NCBI RefSeq assembly: GCF_023094165.1 | Contig: NZ_JALMDK010000003.1 | Span: forward strand, 620,001 to 684,000 | Origin: Crossiella sp. S99.2 | GTDB lineage: Bacteria; Actinomycetota; Actinomycetes; Mycobacteriales; Pseudonocardiaceae | Direction of reading: 5' to 3' | Length of the DNA stretch: 64,000 nucleotides | In this document: one piece after another, positions 25,253-32,486 of the stretch | Position numbering within the stretch: the first letter of the stretch is position 1 | How the letters are laid out: each line of letters opens with the position of its first letter | Notes under the pieces: model-generated | Told to the model about the DNA's origin: nothing | The model's database searches: none | The model's input: only the letters and a program-made list of their open reading frames with translations | Translations under genes and position numbers: made by a program

Positions 25253-26547
25253 GACGTCACTCCAGTGGGTTCAGCCGCGACCGGGACGCTGAGGCGGCGG
25301 GGCAGCGCGGTGATGGCGAGGGCGCCGAGCACGGCGACCACGGTGAAGAGGTAGAAGTTCCAGTCCGGGCCCAGCTCCGAGTCCAGGACCCAGCCGCCCA
25401 GGGTCGGGCCGAGGATCGCGCCGAGCCGCCCGACACCCAGTGCCCAGCCGATCCCGGTCGCTCGCATGCTCGCCGGATATGACCTGGTCACATGGGCGTT
25501 GAGCATGTGCATCGTGCCGATCGTGCCGTAGCCGGACACCGCCACCAGCACATAGATCACGGTCTGCCCCGGGTTGACGCTCAGCGCCGCCGAGCACACC
25601 GCGGCCAGCGCGAACGAGCCGAGCAGCACCGGCCGCGCCCCGTGCCGGTCGGAGAGCCGCCCGCCCAGCAAAGCCCCGGCCACCGAACCCAGGTTGAACG
25701 CGAGCAGGAAGCCCAGCGCCGAACCCAGCGGGTAGCCGGAGGCGCGCATGATCTCCGGCAGCCAGGTGTTGAGCCCGTAGACCAGCAGCAGCGCACAGAA
25801 GGAGGCCAGCCAGAACAACACGGTCCGGCGCAGGTAGGTCCGCTCGATGAGGGCCTTCACCCCGCTGAGGCCACCGGCGCGGCGTTCGGCGGGCGGCGGC
25901 ACCGGCACGCCGAGCCGCGCGGCCAGGGCCTCGGCCTCGGCCTGTCTGCCGTGCGAGACCAGGTATTCCAGTGATTCGGGCAGGTGCCGCCACGCCAGTG
26001 GCAGCACCAGGATCAGCGGGGCGGCGCCGACCAGGTACATCACCCGCCAGCCCGCGGTGGGCAGCAGCGGGATGGCCAGGGTCGCGGCCAGGATGCCACC
26101 GACGGCGTAGCCGGATTGCATTGCGGCGTAAGTGAAAGTGCGGTGTTTGGCGTCGGCGTACTCGATGGTCAGGGTGGCCGCGGTGGGCATTAGCCCGCCC
26201 AGCCCGATCCCGGCCAGGAACCGCAGTGCCAGGAACACCTCGGGCGAGGGGGCCGCCGCGCACAGGGCGGTCAGCACAGAGAACCAGGTCACGCAGAGCA
26301 GGAAGGTCTTGCGGCGGCCCCAGGTGTCGGTGAGCGTGCCGGCCAGCAGCGCGCCGACCAGCATGCCGACCAGGGCGGCGCTGCCAATGGTCCCCGCTGT
26401 CGAGGCGGTGATGCCCCATTCGGCGCGCAGGGCCTGGATGGTGGTCCCGTAGACCACCAGGTCGTAGCCGTCGAAGGCGAGGGCCAGGCCGCACAGGACG
26501 ATGATCACTAGCCGCGCCCGGGGACCGGTCAGGGTGGAAGCAGGCAA
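25249..26547 (-). CDS. MFS aromatic-acid:H+ symporter
   Basis: 432-aa transporter of the AAHS family (PcaK/BenK type). The family signature FDGYDLVVYG is in the first helix, with GTLTDTWGRRKTF (A-motif), and IGLGGLMPTAATLTIEYADAK in the fifth helix; about 12 helices. It probably imports the benzoate-type substrate of the operon. The start is a TTG at 26547 with AAGGAG six bases before it; no better in-frame start exists. It lies between the dioxygenase gene and the lower-pathway genes. Confidence 0.9.
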   Translation of the reverse strand: MPASTLTGPRARLVIIVLCGLALAFDGYDLVVYGTTIQALRAEWGITASTAGTIGSAALVGMLVGALLAGTLTDTWGRRKTFLLCVTWFSVLTALCAAAPSPEVFLALRFLAGIGLGGLMPTAATLTIEYADAKHRTFTYAAMQSGYAVGGILAATLAIPLLPTAGWRVMYLVGAAPLILVLPLAWRHLPESLEYLVSHGRQAEAEALAARLGVPVPPPAERRAGGLSGVKALIERTYLRRTVLFWLASFCALLLVYGLNTWLPEIMRASGYPLGSALGFLLAFNLGSVAGALLGGRLSDRHGARPVLLGSFALAAVCSAALSVNPGQTVIYVLVAVSGYGTIGTMHMLNAHVTRSYPASMRATGIGWALGVGRLGAILGPTLGGWVLDSELGPDWNFYLFTVVAVLGALAITALPRRLSVPVAAEPTGVTS

Positions 26548-26580
26548 GACGGGCTCCTTATGCCGTCGGGATTCCGCGGA

Positions 26581-27465
26581 TCACGCGTCGAGCGCGCGGT
26601 GTACCTGGGCCTGGGTGGACGGGCGCTGGGTCGGCCCGCGCCACATGTCGATCGCGTCGGGTTCGCTGGGGTCGAACACCCTCGGCACCCAGTCCGCCTC
26701 CTCGATCCGGCGCACGCCGTAGGAGTACTCGTAGGTGAGGCCCTCGGGGCCCTTGAAGTAGACGAAGATCGCGGTGGATTGTGGGTGGCGGCCCGGCCCC
26801 ATCTCGATCTCCACCCCGCGCTCCTGCAGGAACCGCCAGTTGCGCATCACGTCGTCGAGCGAGTCGACCTGGAAGTTGATGTGGCACAGGCCGGGTTCGC
26901 TGCCGCGGAACACGGCCAGCTTGTGGTGCACCGGGTCGAACCGCATCAGACAGGCCAGATCCCCGATCCAGTCCGAGACCTTGATGTTGAACAGGGTGGA
27001 CCAGAACCGGTACGCCTCGCGCACATCGGGCGCGTCCAGGCAGAGGTGGCCGAACTCGGTGATGCCCGCGGGGCGGCCGAAGTGCGGCGGGCGGGCGAGC
27101 TGGACCTGACCGGTGACCAGTTCGACCCGGTTGCCGAAGGGATCGTCGAAGGCCAGGAAGTCCTCGACCCGCCGGGACCTGGCCTGCTTGGCATTGCCGC
27201 GCACCACCGTGATGCCAGCGGCGGTGAGCTGGTTCTCGGCGTCGGCCAGCGCGTCGGCGTCGGCGACGCTGAACCCGGAGGCCAGCACGCCCGCCTCGCC
27301 CTCCTCGAAGGCCAGGCAGTGGTGACGCTGGTCGGCCCGCAGGTACCAGACCCCGTCCTCGTGCCCGACGAGTTCCATGCCGACCACGTCGACGGCGAAG
27401 CCGACCGCGGTGGCGGCGTCCGCGGTGCCGGACCGTACGTAGGCGATGTCGTGCAGCGTGATCAC
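26581..27465 (-). CDS. Type I extradiol (catechol 2,3-) dioxygenase
   Basis: 294-aa two-domain vicinal-oxygen-chelate dioxygenase that opens a catechol ring next to the hydroxyls using Fe(II) and O2. Iron ligands seen: His140 (TEFGHLCLDAPD), His195 (GLCHINFQVDS) and Glu246 (LTYEYSYGV), with spacing like BphC. The GTG start at 27465 has GAAGGGA upstream and overlaps the decarboxylase-like gene (GTGA). Coupled to a decarboxylase-like gene and an aromatic-acid importer, it more likely cleaves a carboxylated catechol (protocatechuate, dihydroxybenzoate or dihydroxycumate type) than catechol itself. That is inference. Confidence 0.92.
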   Translation of the reverse strand: MITLHDIAYVRSGTADAATAVGFAVDVVGMELVGHEDGVWYLRADQRHHCLAFEEGEAGVLASGFSVADADALADAENQLTAAGITVVRGNAKQARSRRVEDFLAFDDPFGNRVELVTGQVQLARPPHFGRPAGITEFGHLCLDAPDVREAYRFWSTLFNIKVSDWIGDLACLMRFDPVHHKLAVFRGSEPGLCHINFQVDSLDDVMRNWRFLQERGVEIEMGPGRHPQSTAIFVYFKGPEGLTYEYSYGVRRIEEADWVPRVFDPSEPDAIDMWRGPTQRPSTQAQVHRALDA

Positions 27466-28133
27466 GGTCGTCCCTTCGAGTAGCCGGTGCGGAGGTGGGT
27501 CCAGAGGCGGCCGAGCAGTTCGGTCTCGGCGGCCAGCCAGGCGTCCTGCTCGTCCTGGGTCAGCGGGCGCGGCCGACCGGCCGCGGCGTGGGAGTTGATC
27601 CGGGCCGAGGACTCCAGCAGCCACATCCGGGCCACCGCCTGACCGAGGTCCGCGCCCACGGTGACCGCGCCGTTGCCGCGCAACAGCAGTGCGGGCGACG
27701 CGCCGAGTGCCGCGGCCAGTGACTCTGCTCGGTCCCGGTCCCGCACCAGGCGGACATCGGGGAAAACCGGCACCTCGGTGCCGAGAAACGCGCCCTGGCC
27801 GTGCAACGGGCGGATCGGCAGGTCCGCGCCGGCCAGTGCGGTGGCAGTCTCGGGCTGGGCCCGGCAGATCGCCCGCACATCCGGGCGGGCCCGGTAGATC
27901 GCGAGGTGGATCCACGCCTCCCGCGGCGTGCCCTCGGGGAGTTCGGTGGCGCCCGGCGCGATGACCATCGCGCGGTCGGCGGGGGTGAGCGAGCCCAGCG
28001 GGCGGGGCGGGGTGATGAGCAGCGACCCGTCCTCCACCAGCGCGGACACATGGCCGAAGGCCGACACGAGCCCGGCCTGGGCCAGCACTCCCGCCGCATC
28101 CAGCAGATCATCTTCGATCCGGCTTTCCTTCAT
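27462..28133 (-). CDS. Class II aldolase/adducin-fold protein, probable decarboxylase
   Basis: 223-aa protein of the fuculose-aldolase/adducin fold: SAFGHVSAL near residue 24, EAWIHLAIYRARPDVRAI, then HGQGAFLG. First gene of the meta-cleavage operon. Members of this fold decarboxylate carboxylated ring-cleavage products or dihydroxyphthalate in several aromatic pathways, which fits its place before the dioxygenase. Unusual: the zinc-binding HxH expected after ARPDVRAI is replaced by Arg91-Ala92-Gln93, leaving only His28, His76 and His111 as possible ligands. Metal site and reaction may therefore differ from the aldolases. The ATG at 28133 is inside a palindromic promoter region. Confidence 0.8.
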   Translation of the reverse strand: MKESRIEDDLLDAAGVLAQAGLVSAFGHVSALVEDGSLLITPPRPLGSLTPADRAMVIAPGATELPEGTPREAWIHLAIYRARPDVRAICRAQPETATALAGADLPIRPLHGQGAFLGTEVPVFPDVRLVRDRDRAESLAAALGASPALLLRGNGAVTVGADLGQAVARMWLLESSARINSHAAAGRPRPLTQDEQDAWLAAETELLGRLWTHLRTGYSKGRP

Positions 28134-28165
28134 AGTTCGAAAGGTACATGTATCAATAGAACTAT
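28132..28165. promoter_or_regulatory. Inverted repeat at catabolic operon promoter
   Basis: ATAGTTC (28132-28138) and GAACTAT (28159-28165) are perfect inverted arms 20 bases apart. Between them lies GGTACATGTATC (28143-28154), nearly palindromic and sharing ACATGTATC with the padR start. This covers the translation start of the first operon gene, a fitting place for PadR repression. Confidence 0.5.
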
Positions 28166-28219
28166 GGGAAGAGCCAAGCTCCCCTCGACAGCTGAACGAC
28201 AGCTCACCCACCCACCGCC

Positions 28220-28361
28220 GTGTTGGCCGTTCCGGACGCCGTGTTGGCCGTTGTGGACGCCGAGTTGGCCCAACTGGTACGCCAATTTGGCCCAAGTGGG
28301 CGTACCAGTTGGGCCAAGTGGTACAAGTTCGGCCAAGACTGGGTACGACAACGGCCAACAC
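28220..28361. repeat. Composite palindromic element B with flanking repeats
   Basis: The core is arm 28263-28283, 15-base loop, arm 28299-28319; TTGGCCCAACTGGTACGCC pairs perfectly over 19 bases. Outside it, GTGTTGGCCGTT occurs twice 21 bases apart (28220, 28241) and its complement AACGGCCAACAC closes the right end (28350-28361), so the whole 142 bases is a nested palindrome. 28326-28361 is identical to 14096-14131. It occupies most of the 254-base divergent gap between the aldolase-like gene and the hypothetical gene. Confidence 0.8.
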
Positions 28362-28387
28362 GGCGGGGAGTTCTTAGGGTTCTCGGC

Positions 28388-28957
28388 ATGACAGCGCAGG
28401 AGCCCGATGAGGTGTTCATCGAGGGCGGCAGTTTCGCAGTGACCGCGGTGGACGGCACGGGCCTGTTCGACCCGGCCGCGCACGGCATGGCACCGCGGGC
28501 GATCAGCACCTCCTGCTACCACGGCCACGTCGGCCGGTACGCAGTCGTCGAGCAGCGGCTGACACTGCGCGAACTCCAGCTCGGGTCGGCGGCGGAACCT
28601 CCGCCACTCGCCGGGGTACGACCGCGCCAGGACGAGGACGAGAGCTGGCACTACCGGGGGCTGGAGCTACCGATCGACTTCACCGGTCGCCTGCTGATCG
28701 GCCGGGGCAACCTCGCCGACCGCCCCTACCTCACCATGGGATTCCGCCCGGCCTGGCTGTACCCGGACGTCCGGGAACTGACCTTCCAGGCTGGGGCACT
28801 GCTCAGCGCCACCGACTGTTCCGCCGCGCTGGCCGAGGTCCGGGCGGCGGTCGCCGCGACAGCCACCCGCCCGGCGCCGGGCGAGGAAACGCGGGACTGG
28901 ATCGACCGCACCTTCTCCCTGACCTACGCCTACAGCTGGCCGGGTCGGCCTCAGTAG
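28388..28957 (+). CDS. Hypothetical protein
   Basis: 189-aa soluble protein I do not recognise. No signal peptide or membrane segment. It is rich in aromatic residues with a conserved-looking centre (ESWHYRGLELPIDFTGRLLIGR, then LTMGFRPAWLYPDVRELTF) and reads as a single mixed alpha/beta domain. Coding bias is strong and the third codon position is GC-rich, so it is a real gene. It starts 27 bases after repeat element B and its last 7 bases overlap the convergent LysR gene. No operon partner. Confidence 0.75.
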   Translation: MTAQEPDEVFIEGGSFAVTAVDGTGLFDPAAHGMAPRAISTSCYHGHVGRYAVVEQRLTLRELQLGSAAEPPPLAGVRPRQDEDESWHYRGLELPIDFTGRLLIGRGNLADRPYLTMGFRPAWLYPDVRELTFQAGALLSATDCSAALAEVRAAVAATATRPAPGEETRDWIDRTFSLTYAYSWPGRPQ

Positions 28958-29853
28958 GCCAGTTCCGCGTCCAGCGAATCCGCGACCTCCACCGCGATCT
29001 CGATCGCCCGCTGTGCGAGTGGCGACCGGGTGCGATTCGCCTGCCACAGCAGGAAAATCTCGCGCGGCGGCAGCGCGGGCTTCAGCTCGTGCACACTCAG
29101 CGAGGCATCGGCGCCGATGTCGGCGCTGTGCACGATGAGTCGCGGCAGGATCGCCGACCCCATGCCGGCCCGCACCATCGACAGCACGGTTTCGTTGCCC
29201 GCGGTACGGCACACGATGTCCGGCCGCACTCCGCGCCGGGTGAGCACCTGTTCCAGCCGGGCCTGGTCGCAGATCGGCGGGTGCGCCACCATCGGCGCGC
29301 CGTCGAGCCGGTCCACGCGCACCGGGCCGTCGGGGAAGGTGTCGCGGCGGGCCACCAGCAGGTAGGGATCGTCGAGTAGTTTGCGGTGTTCGACCTCGCC
29401 GTCGACGCGCCCGTCGAAGAACATCAGGTCCAGGTCCTGCACCTGCGGCTGGTCCACTTCCTCCTCGAACAGCCTGATGTCGCAGTCGGGCTGCTCGGCC
29501 CGCAGGCCGCGGATGACCTGCGGCAGGATCACGTTGGACACGCTCTGGAAGGTGCCGATGTCGACCCGGCCGCCCCCGGCCTGGAACCGGTCGACGGCCG
29601 TAACCAACGCCAGGGCCTTCGCCAGCAACTCGCGTCCGTGGGCCAGCACCACCTTGCCCAGCGGGGTGGACTGCACCGGTCGCGGCCCGCCCGGCCGGTC
29701 GAACACGGCGCCGCCGACGGCCTTCTCCAGGGCCGCGATCTGCTGGCTCACCGTGGACTGGGTGTACCCGAGCCGCGCGGCCGCCCGTCCGAACGAGCCC
29801 TCGTCCACCACGGCGGCCAGCGCGGCGAGATGCCGCAGTTCGACGTCGGACAT
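28951..29853 (-). CDS. LysR-family transcriptional regulator
   Basis: 300-aa regulator: N-terminal winged helix (ELRHLAALAAVVDEGSFGRAAARLGYTQSTVSQQIAALEKAVG) and a C-terminal periplasmic-binding-like effector domain (VDIGTFQSVSNVILPQVIRGL). ATG 29853 is given; a GTG two codons upstream is possible. It diverges from the hydrolase/LLM/methyltransferase operon over a 96-base gap with a clear LysR-type box, so it very probably controls that operon. Confidence 0.93.
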   Translation of the reverse strand: MSDVELRHLAALAAVVDEGSFGRAAARLGYTQSTVSQQIAALEKAVGGAVFDRPGGPRPVQSTPLGKVVLAHGRELLAKALALVTAVDRFQAGGGRVDIGTFQSVSNVILPQVIRGLRAEQPDCDIRLFEEEVDQPQVQDLDLMFFDGRVDGEVEHRKLLDDPYLLVARRDTFPDGPVRVDRLDGAPMVAHPPICDQARLEQVLTRRGVRPDIVCRTAGNETVLSMVRAGMGSAILPRLIVHSADIGADASLSVHELKPALPPREIFLLWQANRTRSPLAQRAIEIAVEVADSLDAELAY

Positions 29854-29898
29854 GGGCACACTCTACCCGGATAAACATCGCCGCGGCCGATCAACCTG

Positions 29899-29923
29899 AT
29901 CGGTATCCATCGCTTTTACCGAT
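29899..29923. promoter_or_regulatory. LysR-type operator, ATCGGTA-N11-TACCGAT
   Basis: A perfect 7-base inverted repeat with an 11-base spacer, matching the T-N11-A architecture of LysR recognition sites. It is centred between the divergent LysR and hydrolase starts. Confidence 0.7.
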
Positions 29924-29949
29924 GTCTTCCCGGACCTAACCTGACGCTC

Positions 29950-30807
29950 ATGACCGATCACCACTCCCCCGGCGAACAGCTCGTCGAGATCAACGATGTC
30001 GAGCTGTGCGTGGAGACCTTCGGCAACCCCGCGCACCCGGCGATCCTGCTCGTCGACGGCGCGACTGCCTCGATGCTGTGGTGGGAAACCGAGCTGTGCC
30101 AACAACTCGCGCACCGCGGCCGGTTCGTGATCCGCTACGACAACCGGGACACCGGCCGATCCACCAGCTACCCGCCGGGGCGGCCGGGGTACGCCTACCC
30201 CGACCTGGCCGCGGACGCGCTCGGCATCCTGGACGCCCTGGACATCAAGCAGGCGCACGTCGTCTGCCGGTCGATGTCGGGCGGGATCGGGCTGCTGCTC
30301 GGCGTGGATCACCCCGACCGGGTGGCCTCGCTGACCTTCGTCTCCACCTCCACCGGCGCGGACGGACTCCCGCCGTCCTCGGACGAACTCGGCAGCGGCA
30401 TCCCCGCCAACCCGGATCCCGCCGATCCCGGTGCGGTGGTGGATTTCGTTGTCGCGTCAGCGAAAGCGTGTTCGGGGGGCTCGCCCTACTTCGACGAGAC
30501 CGCCGTGCGCGCGCTGGTCGAGCGGGACGTGGCCCGCACCCGCGATCTCGCGGCCATGCTGGGCAACCACTACGCGATCAGCTTCGACGGGTCCTCCCGC
30601 GAGTGGGCCGCGATCACGGCGCCGACGCTGGTGGTGCACGGCGATCTCGACCCGGTGTGCCCGCTCCCGCACGGACACGCCGTGCACGAGGCGATTCCCG
30701 GGGCGGAGCTGCTGATCCTGGCCGGCGCCGGGCACGATCTGCCGCGGCCGCTGTGGGACATCTTCGTCCCAGCGCTGCTCCAGCACACCGCGGGCGGGCG
30801 GCCATGA
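29950..30807 (+). CDS. Alpha/beta hydrolase
   Basis: 285-aa alpha/beta-hydrolase fold (RdmC/haloperoxidase-like). Strand motif AILLVDGATAS, oxyanion region FVIRYDNRDTGRST, nucleophile Ser108, acid Asp in VVHGDLDPV and His in AGAGHDLP. The nucleophile elbow is C-R-S-M-S rather than the usual G-x-S-x-G, so both flanking glycines are replaced by small residues. It is the first gene of the operon controlled from the LysR box and overlaps the LLM gene by ATGA. Probably an esterase or lactonase; the substrate is unknown. Confidence 0.88.
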   Translation: MTDHHSPGEQLVEINDVELCVETFGNPAHPAILLVDGATASMLWWETELCQQLAHRGRFVIRYDNRDTGRSTSYPPGRPGYAYPDLAADALGILDALDIKQAHVVCRSMSGGIGLLLGVDHPDRVASLTFVSTSTGADGLPPSSDELGSGIPANPDPADPGAVVDFVVASAKACSGGSPYFDETAVRALVERDVARTRDLAAMLGNHYAISFDGSSREWAAITAPTLVVHGDLDPVCPLPHGHAVHEAIPGAELLILAGAGHDLPRPLWDIFVPALLQHTAGGRP

Positions 30808-31640
30808 CCGGGTTGCGCTCGGCGCTCTGGCTGCCACTCTTCGACGAACTCGCCGACCCGGCGGCCATCGCCCGGCTGGCCGCGGAGGCAGAGGAAGTGG
30901 GCTGGCACGGGGTCTTCGTCTGGGACCACCTGCGCTGGCGGGCGCCGGTCCGGCAGGTGGCCGACCCGTGGATCACCCTGGCCGCGATCGCCACCGCCAC
31001 CGAACGCCTCCGCTTCGGCCCCATGGTCACCCCGCTGGCCCGCCGCCGGCCGGCCAAACTCGCCAAGGAAACCGCGACCCTGGACCGGCTCAGCGGTGGC
31101 CGCCTCACCCTCGGCGTCGGACTGGGCAGTGATCGCTTCGCGGGCGAACTGAGTGCGACCGGGGAGGAACTCGACGATCGGCGGCGGGGCGAGCTGCTCG
31201 ACGAGTCGCTGGAGATCCTCGCCGCCGCGTGGTCCGGTGCGCCGGTGCACCACCGCGGCAGGCACTACACCGTCGACGGCATCGAGTTCCTGCCTGCGCC
31301 GGTGCAGCGGCCCGGGGTGCCGGTGTGGGCCGCTGGACGTCCCGGCAACGCGAAACCGCTGCGCCGGGCGGCCCGGCAGGACGGCTTCTTCCCGGTGAAT
31401 CTGGAAAACCCGGACCAGCTCGCCGAGATCGTCACTACCATCACTGATCTTCGCCAGCAGCAGATGACCCGGTACGACATCGCCGTCCCCCTGCCACCCG
31501 GCACCGATCCGGCGCCCTACGCCGCGGCGGGCGCCACCTGGTGGCTGGCGGAGTTCGAGCCGGAAACGGTGTCGCTGGACCAGGTGCGGGGCGTGCTCCG
31601 CGACGGGCCGGCCGACCTCGCTATCGAGAGGACCAGGTGA
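30804..31640 (+). CDS. LLM-class flavin-dependent oxidoreductase
   Basis: 278-aa luciferase-like protein: WHGVFVWDHLRWR near residue 33, ATATERLRFGPMVTPLARRRPAKLAKETATLDRLSGGRLTLGVGLG in the middle. The family uses FMN with a reductase, or F420. The ATG overlaps the hydrolase stop and the methyltransferase start overlaps its stop (TGATG). It is somewhat short at the C-terminus relative to typical members (about 300-340). With hydrolase and methyltransferase partners it may modify a small xenobiotic or secondary metabolite. Confidence 0.9.
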   Translation: MTGLRSALWLPLFDELADPAAIARLAAEAEEVGWHGVFVWDHLRWRAPVRQVADPWITLAAIATATERLRFGPMVTPLARRRPAKLAKETATLDRLSGGRLTLGVGLGSDRFAGELSATGEELDDRRRGELLDESLEILAAAWSGAPVHHRGRHYTVDGIEFLPAPVQRPGVPVWAAGRPGNAKPLRRAARQDGFFPVNLENPDQLAEIVTTITDLRQQQMTRYDIAVPLPPGTDPAPYAAAGATWWLAEFEPETVSLDQVRGVLRDGPADLAIERTR

Positions 31641-32407
31641 TGGCCACCCTGTTCGACTATGACGCGGAACTGCGTCGGCACAACGAACTCCTGCGCGCCG
31701 CGGCCCGCGTTGACGCCGGGGACCACGTGCTCGACGTTGGCTGCGGCACCGGCCAGGCCACCCGCGAGGCCGCTCGCGCCGCGGTCGACGGAAGTGCGGT
31801 GGGCGTGGACATCTCGGTGCCGATGCTGGCGCGGGCCCGTCAGCTCAGCGCCGAGCAGGGACTGGCCAACGTCACCTTCGAGCAGGCGGACGCCCAGGTG
31901 CACCAGTTCCCGCCGGGGCGTTTTGACCTGTGCATCAGCCGGTTCGGCACGATGTTCTTCGCCGACCCGGTCGCCGCGTTCACCAACATCGGTCGCGCGC
32001 TGCGGCCGGGGGCCCGGCTGGTGCTGCTGGTCTGGCAAGGGCAGGACCGCAACGAGTGGGCCACCGCGATCCGCCAGACCTACACCGCCGCACCGGCCAC
32101 CCCCAGCGGTCCCAGCACGTTCTCGCTCGGCGACCCGGCGGTCACCGAAGGCATCCTGACCGCGGCCGGGTTCGCCGACATCAAGTTCACCGACGTGCGC
32201 GAACCGGTCTACTACGGCCCGGACAGCGCCACCGCCTACGACGCCGTGCTCCACCAGCTGAAACTCCAGGACGTGCTCAACACCCTCGACCCCGCCGAAG
32301 CCGAACAGGCCCGCATCCGCTTGCGCGCCACCCTCGACGCACACACCACCCCCGACGGCGTGCACTTCGACTCGCGCGCCTGGCTTGTCGAAGCCCGCCA
32401 CCCCTAG
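31640..32407 (+). CDS. SAM-dependent methyltransferase
   Basis: 255-aa class I methyltransferase. Motif I VLDVGCGTGQATREAA (near residue 30), motif II VGVDIS, and post-I FEQADAQVHQFPPGRFDL; then FGTMFFADPVAAFTNIGRALRPGARLVLLVWQG, typical of the Methyltransf_11/25 group. It begins MATLFDYDAELRRHNELLRAA, a start seen in UbiE-like small-molecule methyltransferases. Last gene of the LysR-linked operon, followed by palindromic element C. Confidence 0.9.
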   Translation: MATLFDYDAELRRHNELLRAAARVDAGDHVLDVGCGTGQATREAARAAVDGSAVGVDISVPMLARARQLSAEQGLANVTFEQADAQVHQFPPGRFDLCISRFGTMFFADPVAAFTNIGRALRPGARLVLLVWQGQDRNEWATAIRQTYTAAPATPSGPSTFSLGDPAVTEGILTAAGFADIKFTDVREPVYYGPDSATAYDAVLHQLKLQDVLNTLDPAEAEQARIRLRATLDAHTTPDGVHFDSRAWLVEARHP

Positions 32408-32421
32408 CACCCGCCACGTCG

Positions 32422-32478
32422 AGTTGGCCCAAGTCGTACGCCGAGTTGGCACAACTGGGCGTGCCGCTTGGGCCAACT
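32422..32478. repeat. Palindromic intergenic element C (21-15-21)
   Basis: Left arm 32422-32442, 15-base loop GAGTTGGCACAACTG, right arm 32458-32478; pairing extends outwards by CG on each side and has three mismatches. Relative to element B, both arms changed AAC to AAG at the same place, which keeps the pairing. It lies between the convergent methyltransferase and ligase genes. Confidence 0.75.
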
Positions 32479-32486
32479 CGACGGCT

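Noticed and set aside
28220..28361. CRISPR array
   Set aside because: The repeats are short, inverted rather than direct, and have no uniform unique spacers; no cas genes nearby.
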